32,407 bases of DNA from Sporisorium sorghi (taxonomy: Eukaryota; Basidiomycota; Ustilaginomycetes; Ustilaginales; Ustilaginaceae). Below the pieces are notes generated by a model. That model was not told the DNA's origin and did no database searches. It saw only the letters and a list, made by a program, of their open reading frames with translations. Positions 1 through 10,236 of this stretch are shown here, one piece after another. Both the position numbers and the translations under genes were made by a program. The stretch covers positions 1 through 32,407 of the forward strand of contig JALCCG010000244.1 of NCBI GenBank assembly GCA_023212695.1. Direction: 5' to 3'. Positions within the stretch are counted from its first letter, which is position 1; every line of letters begins with the position of its first letter.

Positions 1-1134
1 ATAGCATCAGTCAGACCGCAGCATGTTGGACTGCTGTGCATGCTGGACCGTGGTGCATGCTGAAAGTTGGATTTGACTGCCAGGCACTGGAGCAGTGTGG
101 CAGCGGCAGGAATTTCTGTGAATTTTGATGCGTTGCTGGCCTCCACAAATTTCAAACCGTAGCAGCACTGGAGCAGTGTCTTTTGTGCTGACCACTGGCT
201 CGCCTCCACCTGGCCAGATGTGCCCATTTGGTTGTACAGTCGTGACTGTCTTGCGCTGCTTACCGCCCACGCCCTAGGGTTAGGGCTAGGACCTTGTGTC
301 AGCTCCAGAATCAATTGAGGTGTTGATGGCCTCGTTGTTGCTGGAGTTTGAGCTGGGGATGGCACCTGAGCTGGCACTTGAGATGAACTATCAAAATGTG
401 GAAGCAGAAAGATGGCAAGCTGCCAAAAGAACAGCAGTCAACAAGACAGAAGCCAAAAGCGGAGTGTCTCAGAGTGAAGAACATCACTTGAGCAATAGCG
501 ATGAGATGGTGTGAAGGATGGAGCCACAAATTGGGCTCCAGACAGGACCAGAAGGTGAAGAGGAGGAGGCGTCAGGGCGAGAAGAATGACCCGCAAGATA
601 GAGCTGCCTTGCACGCAAGAGCCACTTTGTAGGCAAGTTGGTCTCAGCTTCAAAGTGACTAGCGACATGCGACTGGAGTCAGAGAAGTCACGTACGGATG
701 CTTGCGCCGCTGTCACTGGAGGGCAAGGGCCCTCATCCTAGGATGACGATCGATGTATCGCGTCATCTTGACTCGTCTGTACAGGGATCACTGCCAATAC
801 CGTGAACCGGCGCAGTCAAACGCAATGCGATGCGGACGTCATTCCATTATGAGCTCAATGGTCTCTGAATCGGCGCTTTGGCAGAGAGTGGTCTGCGTTC
901 AAGTCCTCGTTCATCCACCAAATACACGCCTGCGGAGTCTCTGTCCAACGCTGCGAGATCGCCAGATCCCTGGCAAATAACAAGGTTGCAAACGCGAGCA
1001 GCCATCTCAGAACTTTCTTCGACCAGGATCGCAATGCCAGGCATAAGAACGAATTCGTGTACAATTACAGACATGTGCGGGTATCGCTTCGAGGAGGCCG
1101 CAGCAAAAGAGTGACCCCTGAGCTCGGACAAGGA
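1..1134. other. gene-free left flank
   Basis: No reading frame here has a recognisable domain, signal peptide or coding character. The stretch contains an exact 15-bp direct repeat (84-98 and 165-179), whose unit is itself a small CACTG/CAGTG dyad, and a short TAGGGTTAGGG at about 274-284. It lies downstream of the 3' end of the oxidase gene, so its right end is presumably that gene's 3' UTR. It may hold a decayed element, but nothing seen proves this. Confidence 0.5.
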
Positions 1135-2901
1135 TCATAGACGTGACCTTCGCGACGATGACGAGTCGGCTTCTAGCAGCCCTCGTTGGCGACGTCCAGC
1201 TTTGCGACGCGCCTGAATCTCTCTGCGGCTGCCTAGCGTCTGCGGATTGCGGAAGAGATTGTCGGGGTCCACCTGCATCTTGATGTCTTCGAGACGTGGG
1301 ATCGAGGAACCGTAGTAGAGCTGTTTCCATTCGTCTTCCTTGAGCTCCGAATCGACGTAGCACGAGTAGCCGCCTCTGCCCAGGCCGGCCGCTTGGATGG
1401 CGCCCTTGACTCGATCGTCGAGCTCGCGTGCGTACACATGCCCCGAGTGGGCTAGGTCCATGTTGGCGACTGTCCCAACGGCGACCTGAATGAGCCACAG
1501 ACCATCGCGATGCGGGAAGCTGCTGAACTCCTTTGATTTCGTTTGTGCGTGCGCCGGGCTTCCCCCTCCAAAGAGCTCGAAGTAGATGTTCCAAGCCCAA
1601 AAGACGTGCTTGCCGTTGGGAAGATCGACATCCTGCCCGCTCGTTAGACTGGTATCCCAAAGATACTGGAAGAGCGGGCGCAAGGCTTGCCTGTCAAAGC
1701 CCTTGTTGCGCTCGAGGGTGAGCGACGACTTGGTGACAAAGTTGTTGTGCTGCTTGTGAATGGCTTCCGTGTCGAGCTTGTGCTCGCCCTTGCCAAAGTC
1801 GTCCCACTCCTCCATGAGCTCGAGGTAGGTGCGGAGCGCCACTTTCTCGAGGTCGGGCTGCGGCGCAGATTCAGAACGGAGCTGCTCTGTGAAGCTCGAT
1901 TGCAGCTTGTTCCATTCGGCCACGGAGCCGAGATAGATGCCTTTGACCTCGATCGAGATGGGTCGATTCCGTGAGGGCTGAGGGTCGTTTTGTGAAGGCT
2001 TGCGCAGCTGTATGTGAAGGCCGAGGTCGTTGGAAAGGTCAGGCTGGAGCGAGAAAGCTTGAACGGCCAGCATGACCGCGATCGTCTTGTCTACCGAATC
2101 AATGGAAGGGGTCCAGCGGTACTCGAACGAGATGACGGGTGGCGAGGCGTCGTGCGATTGGAAGAGGAAGCGAGTGACGATGCCAAAGAAAGAGCCGCTC
2201 CCTCGCAGCGCCCAAAGCAGTTCGGGATGCTGCGTTTCCGTGACAGTGATCATGGACCCATTGGCGAGCACAAGGTCAGCTTCGAGGATGTTGTCGGTGG
2301 TCAAGCCCCACTTTCTCGACATGGGACCGAAGCCGCCACAGAGGCTGAGACCGCCGACGCCGACTCCGGCGCAGGTGCCCGTGGACATTGCTCGCTGACC
2401 GTTGCCTTGATGCCAAAGACCTTTGACGACATCGCCGAGGCGAGCACCTGGACCGACTTCGACGGTGCCGCTCTGCGGATGCGAGACGACGGAGTTGAGA
2501 CGACCAAGATCGATGACGACCGAGCCGTCCATGCCGCCGCTGCCGAATCCAGCAAACGAGTGACCACCGCTCCTAGCAGCGATGGGGGCATCCGAGTGTT
2601 CCGACACGCACGTCACGGCCTGTTGCACCAGCTTCGGCGAGGTTGGGTAGGCGATCAGCTTTGGGTTGTAGTGAAAGATGACATTGTCCGACGCCGACGC
2701 CTGAAAGTAGACCTCTGCTGTACTGACGTCGGCGGCCACAACCTCGATGCCAGCTTGGCCCAGGCATCTTTGAAGACTCGTCGTAGCAACGACGCGTGGT
2801 TGAAGGACGCCGGTGTCGTCGCTTCGACTGTTGGAGGCACCCGTGAGGCTGAGGAGCGACGCCGCTACGAGAGCCAAGCGGTAAAGCCCTGCTAGGCGCA
2901 T
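1135..2901 (-). CDS. secreted bicovalent-FAD oligosaccharide oxidase (AA7 / berberine-bridge-like)
   Basis: An intact single-exon gene of 588 aa. Residues 1-22 form a signal peptide (hydrophobic LALVAASLLSLTGA). The FAD-binding PCMH-type domain spans about 80-255. His114 in ARSGGHSF and Cys177 in GTCAGVGVGG stand where this family attaches FAD through two covalent bonds. The stretch GGLSLCGGFGPMSRKWGL and the ending PDNLFRNPQTL (546-556) are typical of the family, the latter of the C-terminal BBE segment. Known members oxidise the reducing-end C1 of oligosaccharides to lactones and release H2O2; the substrate here cannot be read from sequence. After the BBE segment comes an unusual basic tail of about 32 residues, rich in Arg and Ser. 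The start is the only ATG that places the signal peptide at the N-terminus. It lies next to other secreted-protein genes and has a strong hairpin about 360 bp upstream. Confidence 0.9.
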   Translation of the reverse strand: MRLAGLYRLALVAASLLSLTGASNSRSDDTGVLQPRVVATTSLQRCLGQAGIEVVAADVSTAEVYFQASASDNVIFHYNPKLIAYPTSPKLVQQAVTCVSEHSDAPIAARSGGHSFAGFGSGGMDGSVVIDLGRLNSVVSHPQSGTVEVGPGARLGDVVKGLWHQGNGQRAMSTGTCAGVGVGGLSLCGGFGPMSRKWGLTTDNILEADLVLANGSMITVTETQHPELLWALRGSGSFFGIVTRFLFQSHDASPPVISFEYRWTPSIDSVDKTIAVMLAVQAFSLQPDLSNDLGLHIQLRKPSQNDPQPSRNRPISIEVKGIYLGSVAEWNKLQSSFTEQLRSESAPQPDLEKVALRTYLELMEEWDDFGKGEHKLDTEAIHKQHNNFVTKSSLTLERNKGFDRQALRPLFQYLWDTSLTSGQDVDLPNGKHVFWAWNIYFELFGGGSPAHAQTKSKEFSSFPHRDGLWLIQVAVGTVANMDLAHSGHVYARELDDRVKGAIQAAGLGRGGYSCYVDSELKEDEWKQLYYGSSIPRLEDIKMQVDPDNLFRNPQTLGSRREIQARRKAGRRQRGLLEADSSSSRRSRL

Positions 2902-3257
2902 GACTCGTACGTCTCGAATGCTGCGGCAGTGACCCTAGCGTTGGCAGCTGGAGCGAGCGCGATGTCTAGATGGATGGTGGTGGTGAGAGGGTTAAAAATT
3001 GTGACCAAGAAGCGAGAATGCATTGTGTCGGCCCCACTGTTCTGCAGACGAGAGGTCGAAGATGAGCTAGCTGGCTGTGCTGGTGGTTGGCGATCAGGCA
3101 CGAGGCACGCGACGACTCGTTGCAGATGAAAGAAAGCGCCGCCTCGTTTCTCGTTTTCAGAACAGGGTCCGAGCAGTTGAAGGGGGTTCGAATTGATGAT
3201 GGTAGCTTTGAGAAAATACAGGCTGGAAAATTCAAGGAAAATTCAAAAATCCAAAAT

Positions 3258-3318
3258 GTGGCCACGCCTGGTAACTCGAATTTCCCTGCCAAATTCCGAG
3301 TATACGAGGCGTGGCCAC
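3258..3318. repeat. long imperfect hairpin (inverted repeat)
   Basis: The left arm (3258-3283) begins GTGGCCACGCCT and the right arm (3291-3318) ends AGGCGTGGCCAC, a perfect 12-bp inverted match. Pairing continues inward through GTA, ACTCG and AATTT, interrupted by one mismatch and two single-base bulges, giving 25 pairs around a 7-base loop (CCCTGCC). It is intergenic, about 360 bp before the oxidase start codon. It could be a structured RNA, a protein-binding palindrome, or a tiny mobile palindrome. The sequence alone does not decide. Confidence 0.8.
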
Positions 3319-3386
3319 CTTCAACTCGAGCTTGCATTCGAGGATTTACACGAACAAGACTCGCTTTCTGCCAACTTCATTTCCAG

Positions 3387-3416
3387 AAAAAAAAAGAAAA
3401 AAAAAAAAAAAAAAAA
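3387..3416. repeat. poly-A tract (A9 G A20)
   Basis: A homopolymer run with one interrupting G, in non-coding DNA. It is one of at least eight long A or T runs in the window. Confidence 0.9.
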
Positions 3417-4064
3417 GAGCCGCCTGCAGCTGCGTGCCTACCCATCACCGCCGCTGCCAAACACATCCTGACCGCACGTACTGACACTCAAGACCCTTCC
3501 GAACCCCGTCAAGACGCGCAGTCGTAAGGTCGTCTGCCACTGCCAAGCATTGACTTGGGACTCAAGTGGCGGCGGGTGCATTCGAACAGTGGGTCTCTGC
3601 GCTGAAAGGCAATGATCTCGGCATATCTTTTCATCTGGCTCGTGGCTTTGTAGTCGTAATTTACAAGACAGGCCAGGCCATCTCGGGACGAGCTTGTCGC
3701 TCGAGAGAATGTCCGTCGAGAGAACTTGCGGTGCTTGCAGATGCGCCGTTTCATTGGCTCAGACAGCAACTCAACGCCTTGACGAGATACACATGCAGCG
3801 ACTTCTACTTCCATGGCTACTCGAGCAGCGCTTGCCATCAGGTCACAAAGGCATGTAGACAGTCAGAAGCTTATGGGTTGCGATCAAATCAGTCAAGCAC
3901 GGGGTTAGCTGACCCCCGCTCAGAGATCGGTTGCTGAGAGTCGCGAGAGACAGTGCTTTCTTATTTGCATCGATTTACGGAGCTCGACGCGGATACAACG
4001 ACGGAACGCGACGTTTCAAGTCATCCTCACTACGGTCCTTCCTCCTCCTCCTTGCTTCCCCCCT

Positions 4065-4928
4065 TCAAACTCGATAGGCGTCCATTGCAGCTCCCATACG
4101 AGCGACCTGGCCCTGCGTGAAGCTATATCTGCACGAGTCCACGCTGTAGTCGAGATGGTTGTGGATTGAATCAACACCGCCTCCAGCGCAAGAGTCTTGG
4201 CTAGAGGGACAGCCACGAGTCACGCTAGACTGAGGCGGTGTATCATCGACGTAGTCTCCGTTGCCATTGCAGCCACCTTGGAAGACGTGGTAGAGACCCG
4301 CCCAGTGACCCACCTCGTGCACCAAGGTCTTGCCCTCCTGGTAGTTGGTGATCGGTCCACCCGGGTACGTCCTCCACTCCAAGACGATGCCATCGTTCGA
4401 AGGGTTGGAAGCATAGCTCCAAGGGAAGGTCGAATATCCCAATAATCCCGAGCCCCCAAAGCTTACGGTGTACACGTTGAGCGCATTGGCGCCTCCTCGG
4501 CGAAGCGCAGACTTCATCGCACGCTCCTGAGACGTTCCTTGGTTGACGTTGTTGAACCAGTCCGAGTTGGTGGTGGTGTCGGTGCTGGCAAGGTAAAAGG
4601 TAAGTCCAGTGCCGGCATAGTTGCTGTTCAAGATCGAGATCTGATTGCTGATGACGCTCGAGGAGATCTTGCCGTTGGTACCATCCGTGATCAAGTGATA
4701 GTACACTGCAATGTTGGCTGACACGGCAGCAGCGCTCGAGGCAGCATTCTTCTCGTTACTGCCGTTCATGCGAGCCGCAGCGATCCTGCTGCCCAGCGCT
4801 TGCTCGACCTCGGCGGGTGCGGTATCGTGACTTCCACACAGCTTGACTTCGGAAGGCGCAGCAAGGGCAGCCGGTGCTGCGAGCGCAAATGCGGCTCCAA
4901 TGTAGAGGACGAGGGTAGTGAAACGCAT
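4065..4928 (-). CDS. secreted M43-type (pappalysin-like) zinc metalloprotease
   Basis: A single-exon gene of 287 aa, the usual size for fungal extracellular M43B proteases. A signal peptide occupies about 1-23 (VLYIGAAFALAAPAALAAP), followed by a short propeptide-like segment. The catalytic site HEVGHWAGLYH gives zinc ligands His204, His208 and His214 and the general base Glu205. Downstream come paired cysteines (Cys220, Cys240, Cys247, Cys266) and the Met-turn region NHLDYSVDSC (257-266). In the family the Met-turn normally reads with Met before DY; here it is Leu259, an odd substitution at a highly conserved spot. The protein should act outside the cell on peptides or host proteins. The start is set by the signal peptide, with a TATAAG box about 95 bp upstream. 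Confidence 0.9.
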   Translation of the reverse strand: MRFTTLVLYIGAAFALAAPAALAAPSEVKLCGSHDTAPAEVEQALGSRIAAARMNGSNEKNAASSAAAVSANIAVYYHLITDGTNGKISSSVISNQISILNSNYAGTGLTFYLASTDTTTNSDWFNNVNQGTSQERAMKSALRRGGANALNVYTVSFGGSGLLGYSTFPWSYASNPSNDGIVLEWRTYPGGPITNYQEGKTLVHEVGHWAGLYHVFQGGCNGNGDYVDDTPPQSSVTRGCPSSQDSCAGGGVDSIHNHLDYSVDSCRYSFTQGQVARMGAAMDAYRV

Positions 4929-6871
4929 CTTGAGCCAGCGAGTTCGTTGGGGAGGGGGTTATTTGGAAAGTTATGAGGGTTGACGACAAGTTTGGGAGAC
5001 TGAGGGCTCATGAGGGTAGCATTCTTATACCTTTTAAGCACGAGCTCGATCGACCACCATTTTCACGAAGAAGCTCCCCAGGTCTCTGGGTTGTCTGCTT
5101 GAACTGGGCATACGGGGCAGAAGACCCAGCATCGCTGGCGAAAGGCGCAGGATGTCGTTTGACACAAACAAGAAGCTGGCAATCATGTCGTTCGACACGC
5201 AATAGCAGCCCTCCTAAGCCATCACACAACTGTCTAGCGCATTGCATCGAAGCAAAGACGGAAGACATCGTGCCGTGGCGATCTATTCGTTCGGAGAGAC
5301 GTCTTCCGTGGACGCAGACAATCGAATTCTGCTGACCATAACAAGCGAAGATAGTGTGGAGCCGCAAACAGGCGGTCATACTGCTCTTGTCTGGAAGGAA
5401 GCAGCTGGTACGGCGGTTGAGAGGGATGTAGTGAGATTGCAAGACTCGCCGCGAAGCTTGCTCGACTGAAACAGAGTTTATGCAACCACTTCGATCTCGC
5501 GATTAGGTTTCGATTCGGTTGCGGCTTGACTCGCCATGAGTGCTGCACAAGAGAATGCCGTATCTCGCTAAAGGAAGCCAAAGACGTGGTCGTCGGAGGG
5601 CATCGATCCGTGTGGCTAGCTCGTTGCAACGACGATAAGCATACTTGGAGTCGGTGCGAGAAGAAGCAGGTGGCGGTCGTTCCCGTGCAGGTACGGCGTC
5701 AAGATACAGTTACTTCCTTGCTTTGCGTTACAAAATGTAGTGCAGAGCAAGCTCAGACGCCTCACGAGATGGGTTGAAGGATCGAAGACAGCATCGGCGG
5801 ACGATCATCCGCTCGTCAAAGCCTCAAATCCGGTCTAAGCAGGGTCGCCGACTCGGCGAAAGTAACGTGAGATGGCATGAATGGAGCGAGGGACAAGAGA
5901 CCCTGAGTCGTTGCCGAGGGTCTTCGGAAGCAGCCAAGTAGCTAGCCGCCGCCTGTCCAAGCGAGCTTTCCGTCTTCCATCAACGACAACCACGTTTTTC
6001 TTTCGAAATAGCCAGCTAGCCGAGGGCCTGGCACTCTCAGAACAAGCTAGCACCTCAACCGAGCGGACTGCAGGCAGAATAATGCTCGACGACTAGTAAT
6101 TTACTGTAGAAGCAGGCAGTCAGCTTGGAGTTATTATGGTCGCAACTGGAACGAGTCGTGCAGTACACAGCTGCTTCTTTGACGCCAGATTAGGAAAGCA
6201 TGAAGCACAGACGGGCGAGCATGAATCTCGAGGGGACTACTGTAGCGACGCCTTCAGTCTTCTGCACTATTGGACTTGACCGACGACTGCGCTTATTTGA
6301 GCTTTTTCCTCTGCCAAGACTTTTAGCCGCTTTTGCGCTCGTTACGGCGTCGGAAGAGCTGGATCCGCACGGTCGCCAACTTTCAGGCCGCTCATTCATC
6401 CACATTCTGAGCAACGGTCTTCCGCACTGTGTATCACAGGGCGGAACAGCCGGACTCGCCTTTCAGCTCAAGTGGGTCTGTGTCTTTGAGTCATCTCCTT
6501 GGTCGTACTTGTCAGGCGTGGACGAAGAAATCTGTCACAGCCGAAGGAAGCTGCCCCGAGAACCAGGTTGCTCTCTGCCTCGAGCCGTAGAATGCTGCAA
6601 GAGGCAAGGCGCCAGGACCGACCGTGTGAGAGCATGCTGTCGATCACCTCTTCGACCATTGTTGAGCAGGTATGGCGTCTTGTCGAACTGATCGCCGTCC
6701 GCCAGGCGACAGACAAAGTTGTGGTGGCGGCGGTTGCAGCAGTCTCTCGTCCCTTTGATCACCTTCCCTTGATTGCACAAAGGCGATTTGAATTCCATCG
6801 TTGAGTCGTGAGATTGCGCGGGCCTGATGTACATGTGACATCGAAGACGTCTTGACCCGCCTTGGAAGCGG
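4929..6871. other. 1.9 kb intergenic region
   Basis: The left end carries the promoter of the metalloprotease. I find no domain, splice-able exon series, tRNA-like arm pair or long repeat in the remainder. Open frames of 60-160 codons occur on both strands but look like chance. Confidence 0.5.
5024..5029 (-). promoter_or_regulatory. TATA-like box of the metalloprotease gene
   Basis: TATAAG on the minus strand (within GTATAAGAAT), about 95 bp before the start codon. It matches the TATAAG elements before three other genes in the window. Confidence 0.4.
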
Positions 6872-9279
6872 TCACTCGTCTCCATCTCCATCTTCCATCT
6901 GCGAGACCCCTTTAAAACATAATGCCTGGTAGGCAAACACCCAGTGAACAGCGAGCTCGAAGATCGTGTGAACAATGTAAGGGTCTGTGTGTCGTTTGTC
7001 GATTCCGCTCCCGAACGACCCCAGAGCTAGTGCCACGTTGCTTAACGTAGCCAGAACCGCAGTCCCAATGACAGATGTACGAAAACGGCCGGTGAATGTC
7101 GACGATCGGTAGTTGAAGTAGATTTGTGCGATCATCTGCGACTGCTCGAGTGCGCTGGTGAACGCGTACGCGGTCTCTTCGAAGATGCGGCGGCTGAGAG
7201 GGAACGCCGCGTTGCCGCCTGAATCGTCGATGAGGCATCGGTCAGCGGGATTGAGATCTACCAACCTGTGGCTGCTGGCGAGGTAGAAGAGGAAGACGGC
7301 TGCGCAGAGAATGTAGAAAGGTCGCTTTGGAATCGATTATGCTAGATGAATGCTTTTGATCTCGCGCCGAGTGAATCGACGACGACGGAAAGCCAGCGGG
7401 TTCTTCCAAAAGCCGGTGTAATTGGCTGGCCGTGTTAGATGTAAGAGGCAGGGTATCAGAAAGGCAAGGTGAATGAACGAGGGGCCAGGCAAGAACATGG
7501 CAATATACAGTTCCGCTCCAGCGATGAAGGGTCGAGCTACATCAACCAGATATCTGAGCACCACGATTCCGACGCCCGCCCACTGAGCCTCGATATACAG
7601 ACCTGAGGTTGTCGTGCGACTGTACCAGAACCAAATGAGCAGCACCTCGTCGATCAACAAGGGCCATAACATCAGCAAAACGGTGCAAATGACAAGCAAC
7701 GTGGGGTGATCTCTTTGGTGTAGGCGGTCTCCCGAGAGGAATCTGTCGGTGCTGTACGTCAGGCTTTGACCGGGCAATGAGTTGGAGGCGATCTCTTTGT
7801 CACCTTCCGCGCCAGGATCCAGAGCCGTAGAAGGTGGACGAGAAAGGGCTGTGTAGGCGGATTCGGCTACAAGGACCCGCTGAAGCGTGTGGCTGGAGAA
7901 GTAGATTTCCCAAACGAACTCAAAATACTCTCGAGATGGATCCAGGGAAGCCGTTGGAATGGTGCATGCAGCGCTTGCTTTTGTTCGAAGGAGCTCACGC
8001 TTATGTGCACCATCATCGAGGGCTGGCAATCGCTGCGGAAGACGACGAAGATATCCGGGATGCGACGGCATCGTTGCCTGCGTCAAGACGGGTCCGTAGA
8101 AGTACCACTTTTGTTTGTCCTTGTCGTCGACGTCGGAGACCGTCTGCCTTGTGAATGAGAACAGCGTCTCGAAAGCATGCTTCGAGTAAGCCCGCTCACA
8201 CGCAGAGCCATCGAGCGGGGTGCACTTGTCGAGGTATTCGAGATTTGCCTGTATTTGAGACATCCGCGTTGAGAACTGTTCAAAGACGTCTTTGCTGGAC
8301 CTGACCAGTCCGAGACGCGTTCTCATTCGGAAGTGAGGGACCATGATCCTTGCCTCAGCATCTCGATACTCTGGAAGTCGGCCGTCGGTTTCTTGGTTGA
8401 CCGTGTCCAAGCCTGCTTGAAGGAAATGAAGGTTCCTCGGATGACTGTCGAAGAGCGCGAGAACCTGAGTGCCATTATCAATGGTCCGTTCTACAGGGAA
8501 GCCTTCCGAGTCAGTCCTATAGAATGGAGACGGAACGAGCTCGAGCAACGTAGTCGAGATGCCTGCATCGACGAGGGCTGTGTCCAGATCGGTAGACCAG
8601 TCTTTATAGTTGCTTCTCTTGGGGAGGATAGGCAGACTTGAGGGAAGCATGTACGTAACATTGTCGAAAGTGCCAAACGTCTTTGCTTGCTCGTCAGGAA
8701 GAGAGATGCTGAAGGTGGCGCGAAGCGAGGATCTTCCTAACCCGTTACTGTAGAGTGGTGCAGCCGGAATTCGCAGAGGGATAGATGCGTGGATCTTGGA
8801 GTCGATCGATGCGCCTTCGACCACCTTGCCTTTCCATACGACGATCTCTGTGCGTGGGAAGTAGGCGTAGTCGCCTGTGACATTCCGCTTGTAGACCTGC
8901 TTTTCGACCATCTGCCACGGTTCGTCGCGATCCGGGAGCTTCCCGTTCCGAGCAAGCAGGTCGGTGACATCTTCCCAGACCGTCGCGTGGATGTCGAAAG
9001 TGGTGGACGGATAAGCGGATGCACGTGCAACGTGTTGTTGTGCTGGACATGTTTGGGATGGATCGCGAGTGATTTGAGAGGGAACAGGAAGTCGCGCGCG
9101 ACCACGGCAATGGCATATTCACCTCCAAGGACGACGACAGCTCCAAAGAAGGCAAATAGCACCGTAGCGATGTAGAAACAGCATCGGCACGAGCGCTTGC
9201 GTCCCTCACGCTGTTTCGTCGTGCGGTCGACGGGGACAGAGGACGGATGGAAGACTTCTTGCTCTTTCTCCGGAGTCAT
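6872..9279 (-). pseudogene. large multi-pass membrane protein gene, reading frame interrupted
   Basis: I do not recognise the family. About 800 codons read as one protein. There is a short cytosolic head, one membrane segment (CCFYIATVLFAFFGAVVV and following), and a large non-cytosolic domain of about 400 residues with several N-x-S/T sites (NVTG, NVTY, NGTQ). Then come about six membrane segments, among them LLVICTVLLMLWPLLI, PFYILCAAVFLFYLA and a last one near VHTIFELAVHWVFAYQ. The frame is broken twice. Between about 9065 and 8990 one base is missing, joining the N-terminal part to the frame that resumes before FDIHATVWEDVTDLL. At 7337-7339 an in-frame TAA falls between REIKSIHLA and SIPKRPFYIL, although the downstream frame clearly continues as membrane protein to 6872. 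I found no GT-AG intron of suitable phase removing the stop. It may be a recent pseudogene, or the breaks may be assembly errors. Confidence 0.6.
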
Positions 9280-10236
9280 GATTGCGTCGAGATGACAGCA
9301 GCCAGCTGAGATGTGGCTGTCGACCAGAGGGCGGTGATGGTGATCATGAAGCAGGATAGGATTGGCTCTCTGCTCGAGGCAGCGCAGTCAATGAGGTGTT
9401 GATTGATCCGCGCTTGGATGATATGGACGATCCATGCCAAGACGGACATGCATGCTCCGTTGCTGGCGCAATCACAGCCAATCACCTTATACCGCAACTT
9501 TGAAGTCAGCCTGCAGTCGTCAATAGCTACATACCTGTTACTTTCTGAGTGAGTCGTCCTCGCTTGTCTGCATAGCGCCTAAGCGAATTCTTGAGGTCGA
9601 CATTGGCTGCTTCCAAAGGAGTTCCGTCAACTTCGACAAAATCGTGGGCAATCCGCCGAATCCGCCGTTTCTCAGGGTCCACCAAGTTAAAAGCTCGTAC
9701 CGATCGGCCAATTGAAGTTTGCGAAATTGGGACCCGATCGAATGTGGCCGCCGTGTCGTTCCTGTTGCCTCAACTTGAGGGGCAAATGCAGGAGTTGACT
9801 GGTGGGCGGTGGGCAGTTGTGGTGGTACAGGCGTATCTCTTTGTCAACGCCCCCTTGCTGTCCGCAGATTGTGGCGCATGGGCGAATCACGGCGAAAACT
9901 TCATCTCTGCTTGCTTTTGACCCCACTCAACGGTTGCATCAGACTCGATACTCCCACCCAAGCGTGGATACAAAAGCCGTCTGAGCTCAGAACTTGTGCA
10001 ACGGATCTGCTGAAAAAGGGGCACAAAAGCTCGCATTACTACCATGAATGGCGCACCGGAGCTGCTTCTTGACAACGAGTGCCAACCCCAAAACGTTTCG
10101 GCCTGCGTTGCGGAGTGCAACCGACTTCTCTAGAGGCTACGATAGCTCCTTGCGACGAACGCATATAAGCCGTCGACCGAGATCAGACAAAGAGAGGAAA
10201 GACACCTTCGTTTCTCCCGCATCCTTCTCTCACACC
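9280..10236. other. divergent intergenic region
   Basis: This separates two divergent genes (membrane protein on the minus strand, esterase on the plus strand) and must hold both promoters. A TATA-type element lies at its right end. I see no gene in it. Confidence 0.5.
10163..10169 (+). promoter_or_regulatory. TATA-like box of the esterase gene
   Basis: ATATAAG within GCATATAAGC, about 70 bp before the ATG at 10237. The same CATATAAGC core occurs twice upstream of the SSUH2-like gene. Confidence 0.45.

Larger units (their letters stand above)
2902..4064. other. intergenic region upstream of the oxidase gene
   Basis: No supportable gene. The stretch carries the oxidase promoter, a tandem pair of an 11-bp unit (GGAAAATTCAA at 3225-3235 and 3236-3246), the long hairpin at 3258-3318, and an A9-G-A20 run at 3387-3416. 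The remainder up to the end of the metalloprotease gene shows nothing I can name. Confidence 0.5.

Noticed and set aside
84..179. 15-bp direct repeat as a possible transposon end or target duplication
   Set aside because: The spacing is 81 bp, there are no terminal inverted repeats and no coding sequence lies between, so a mobile element cannot be supported.
270..287. TTAGGG-like telomere motif
   Set aside because: There are fewer than two full repeats and no array, so it is not evidence of a telomere or an interstitial telomeric tract.
3180..3200. tRNA T-loop-like GGTTCGAATT, and similar TTCGATTC motifs near 5510, 18757 and 32192
   Set aside because: None has pairing flanks for a T-arm or a correctly spaced A-box and acceptor stem. 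No tRNA gene is supported in the window.
7337..7400. A short intron removing the in-frame stop in the membrane protein gene
   Set aside because: The only nearby GT and AG pairs give a 62-bp piece of the wrong phase with a poor donor, and no standard donor (GTAAG, GTGAG, GTATG) was found close upstream.
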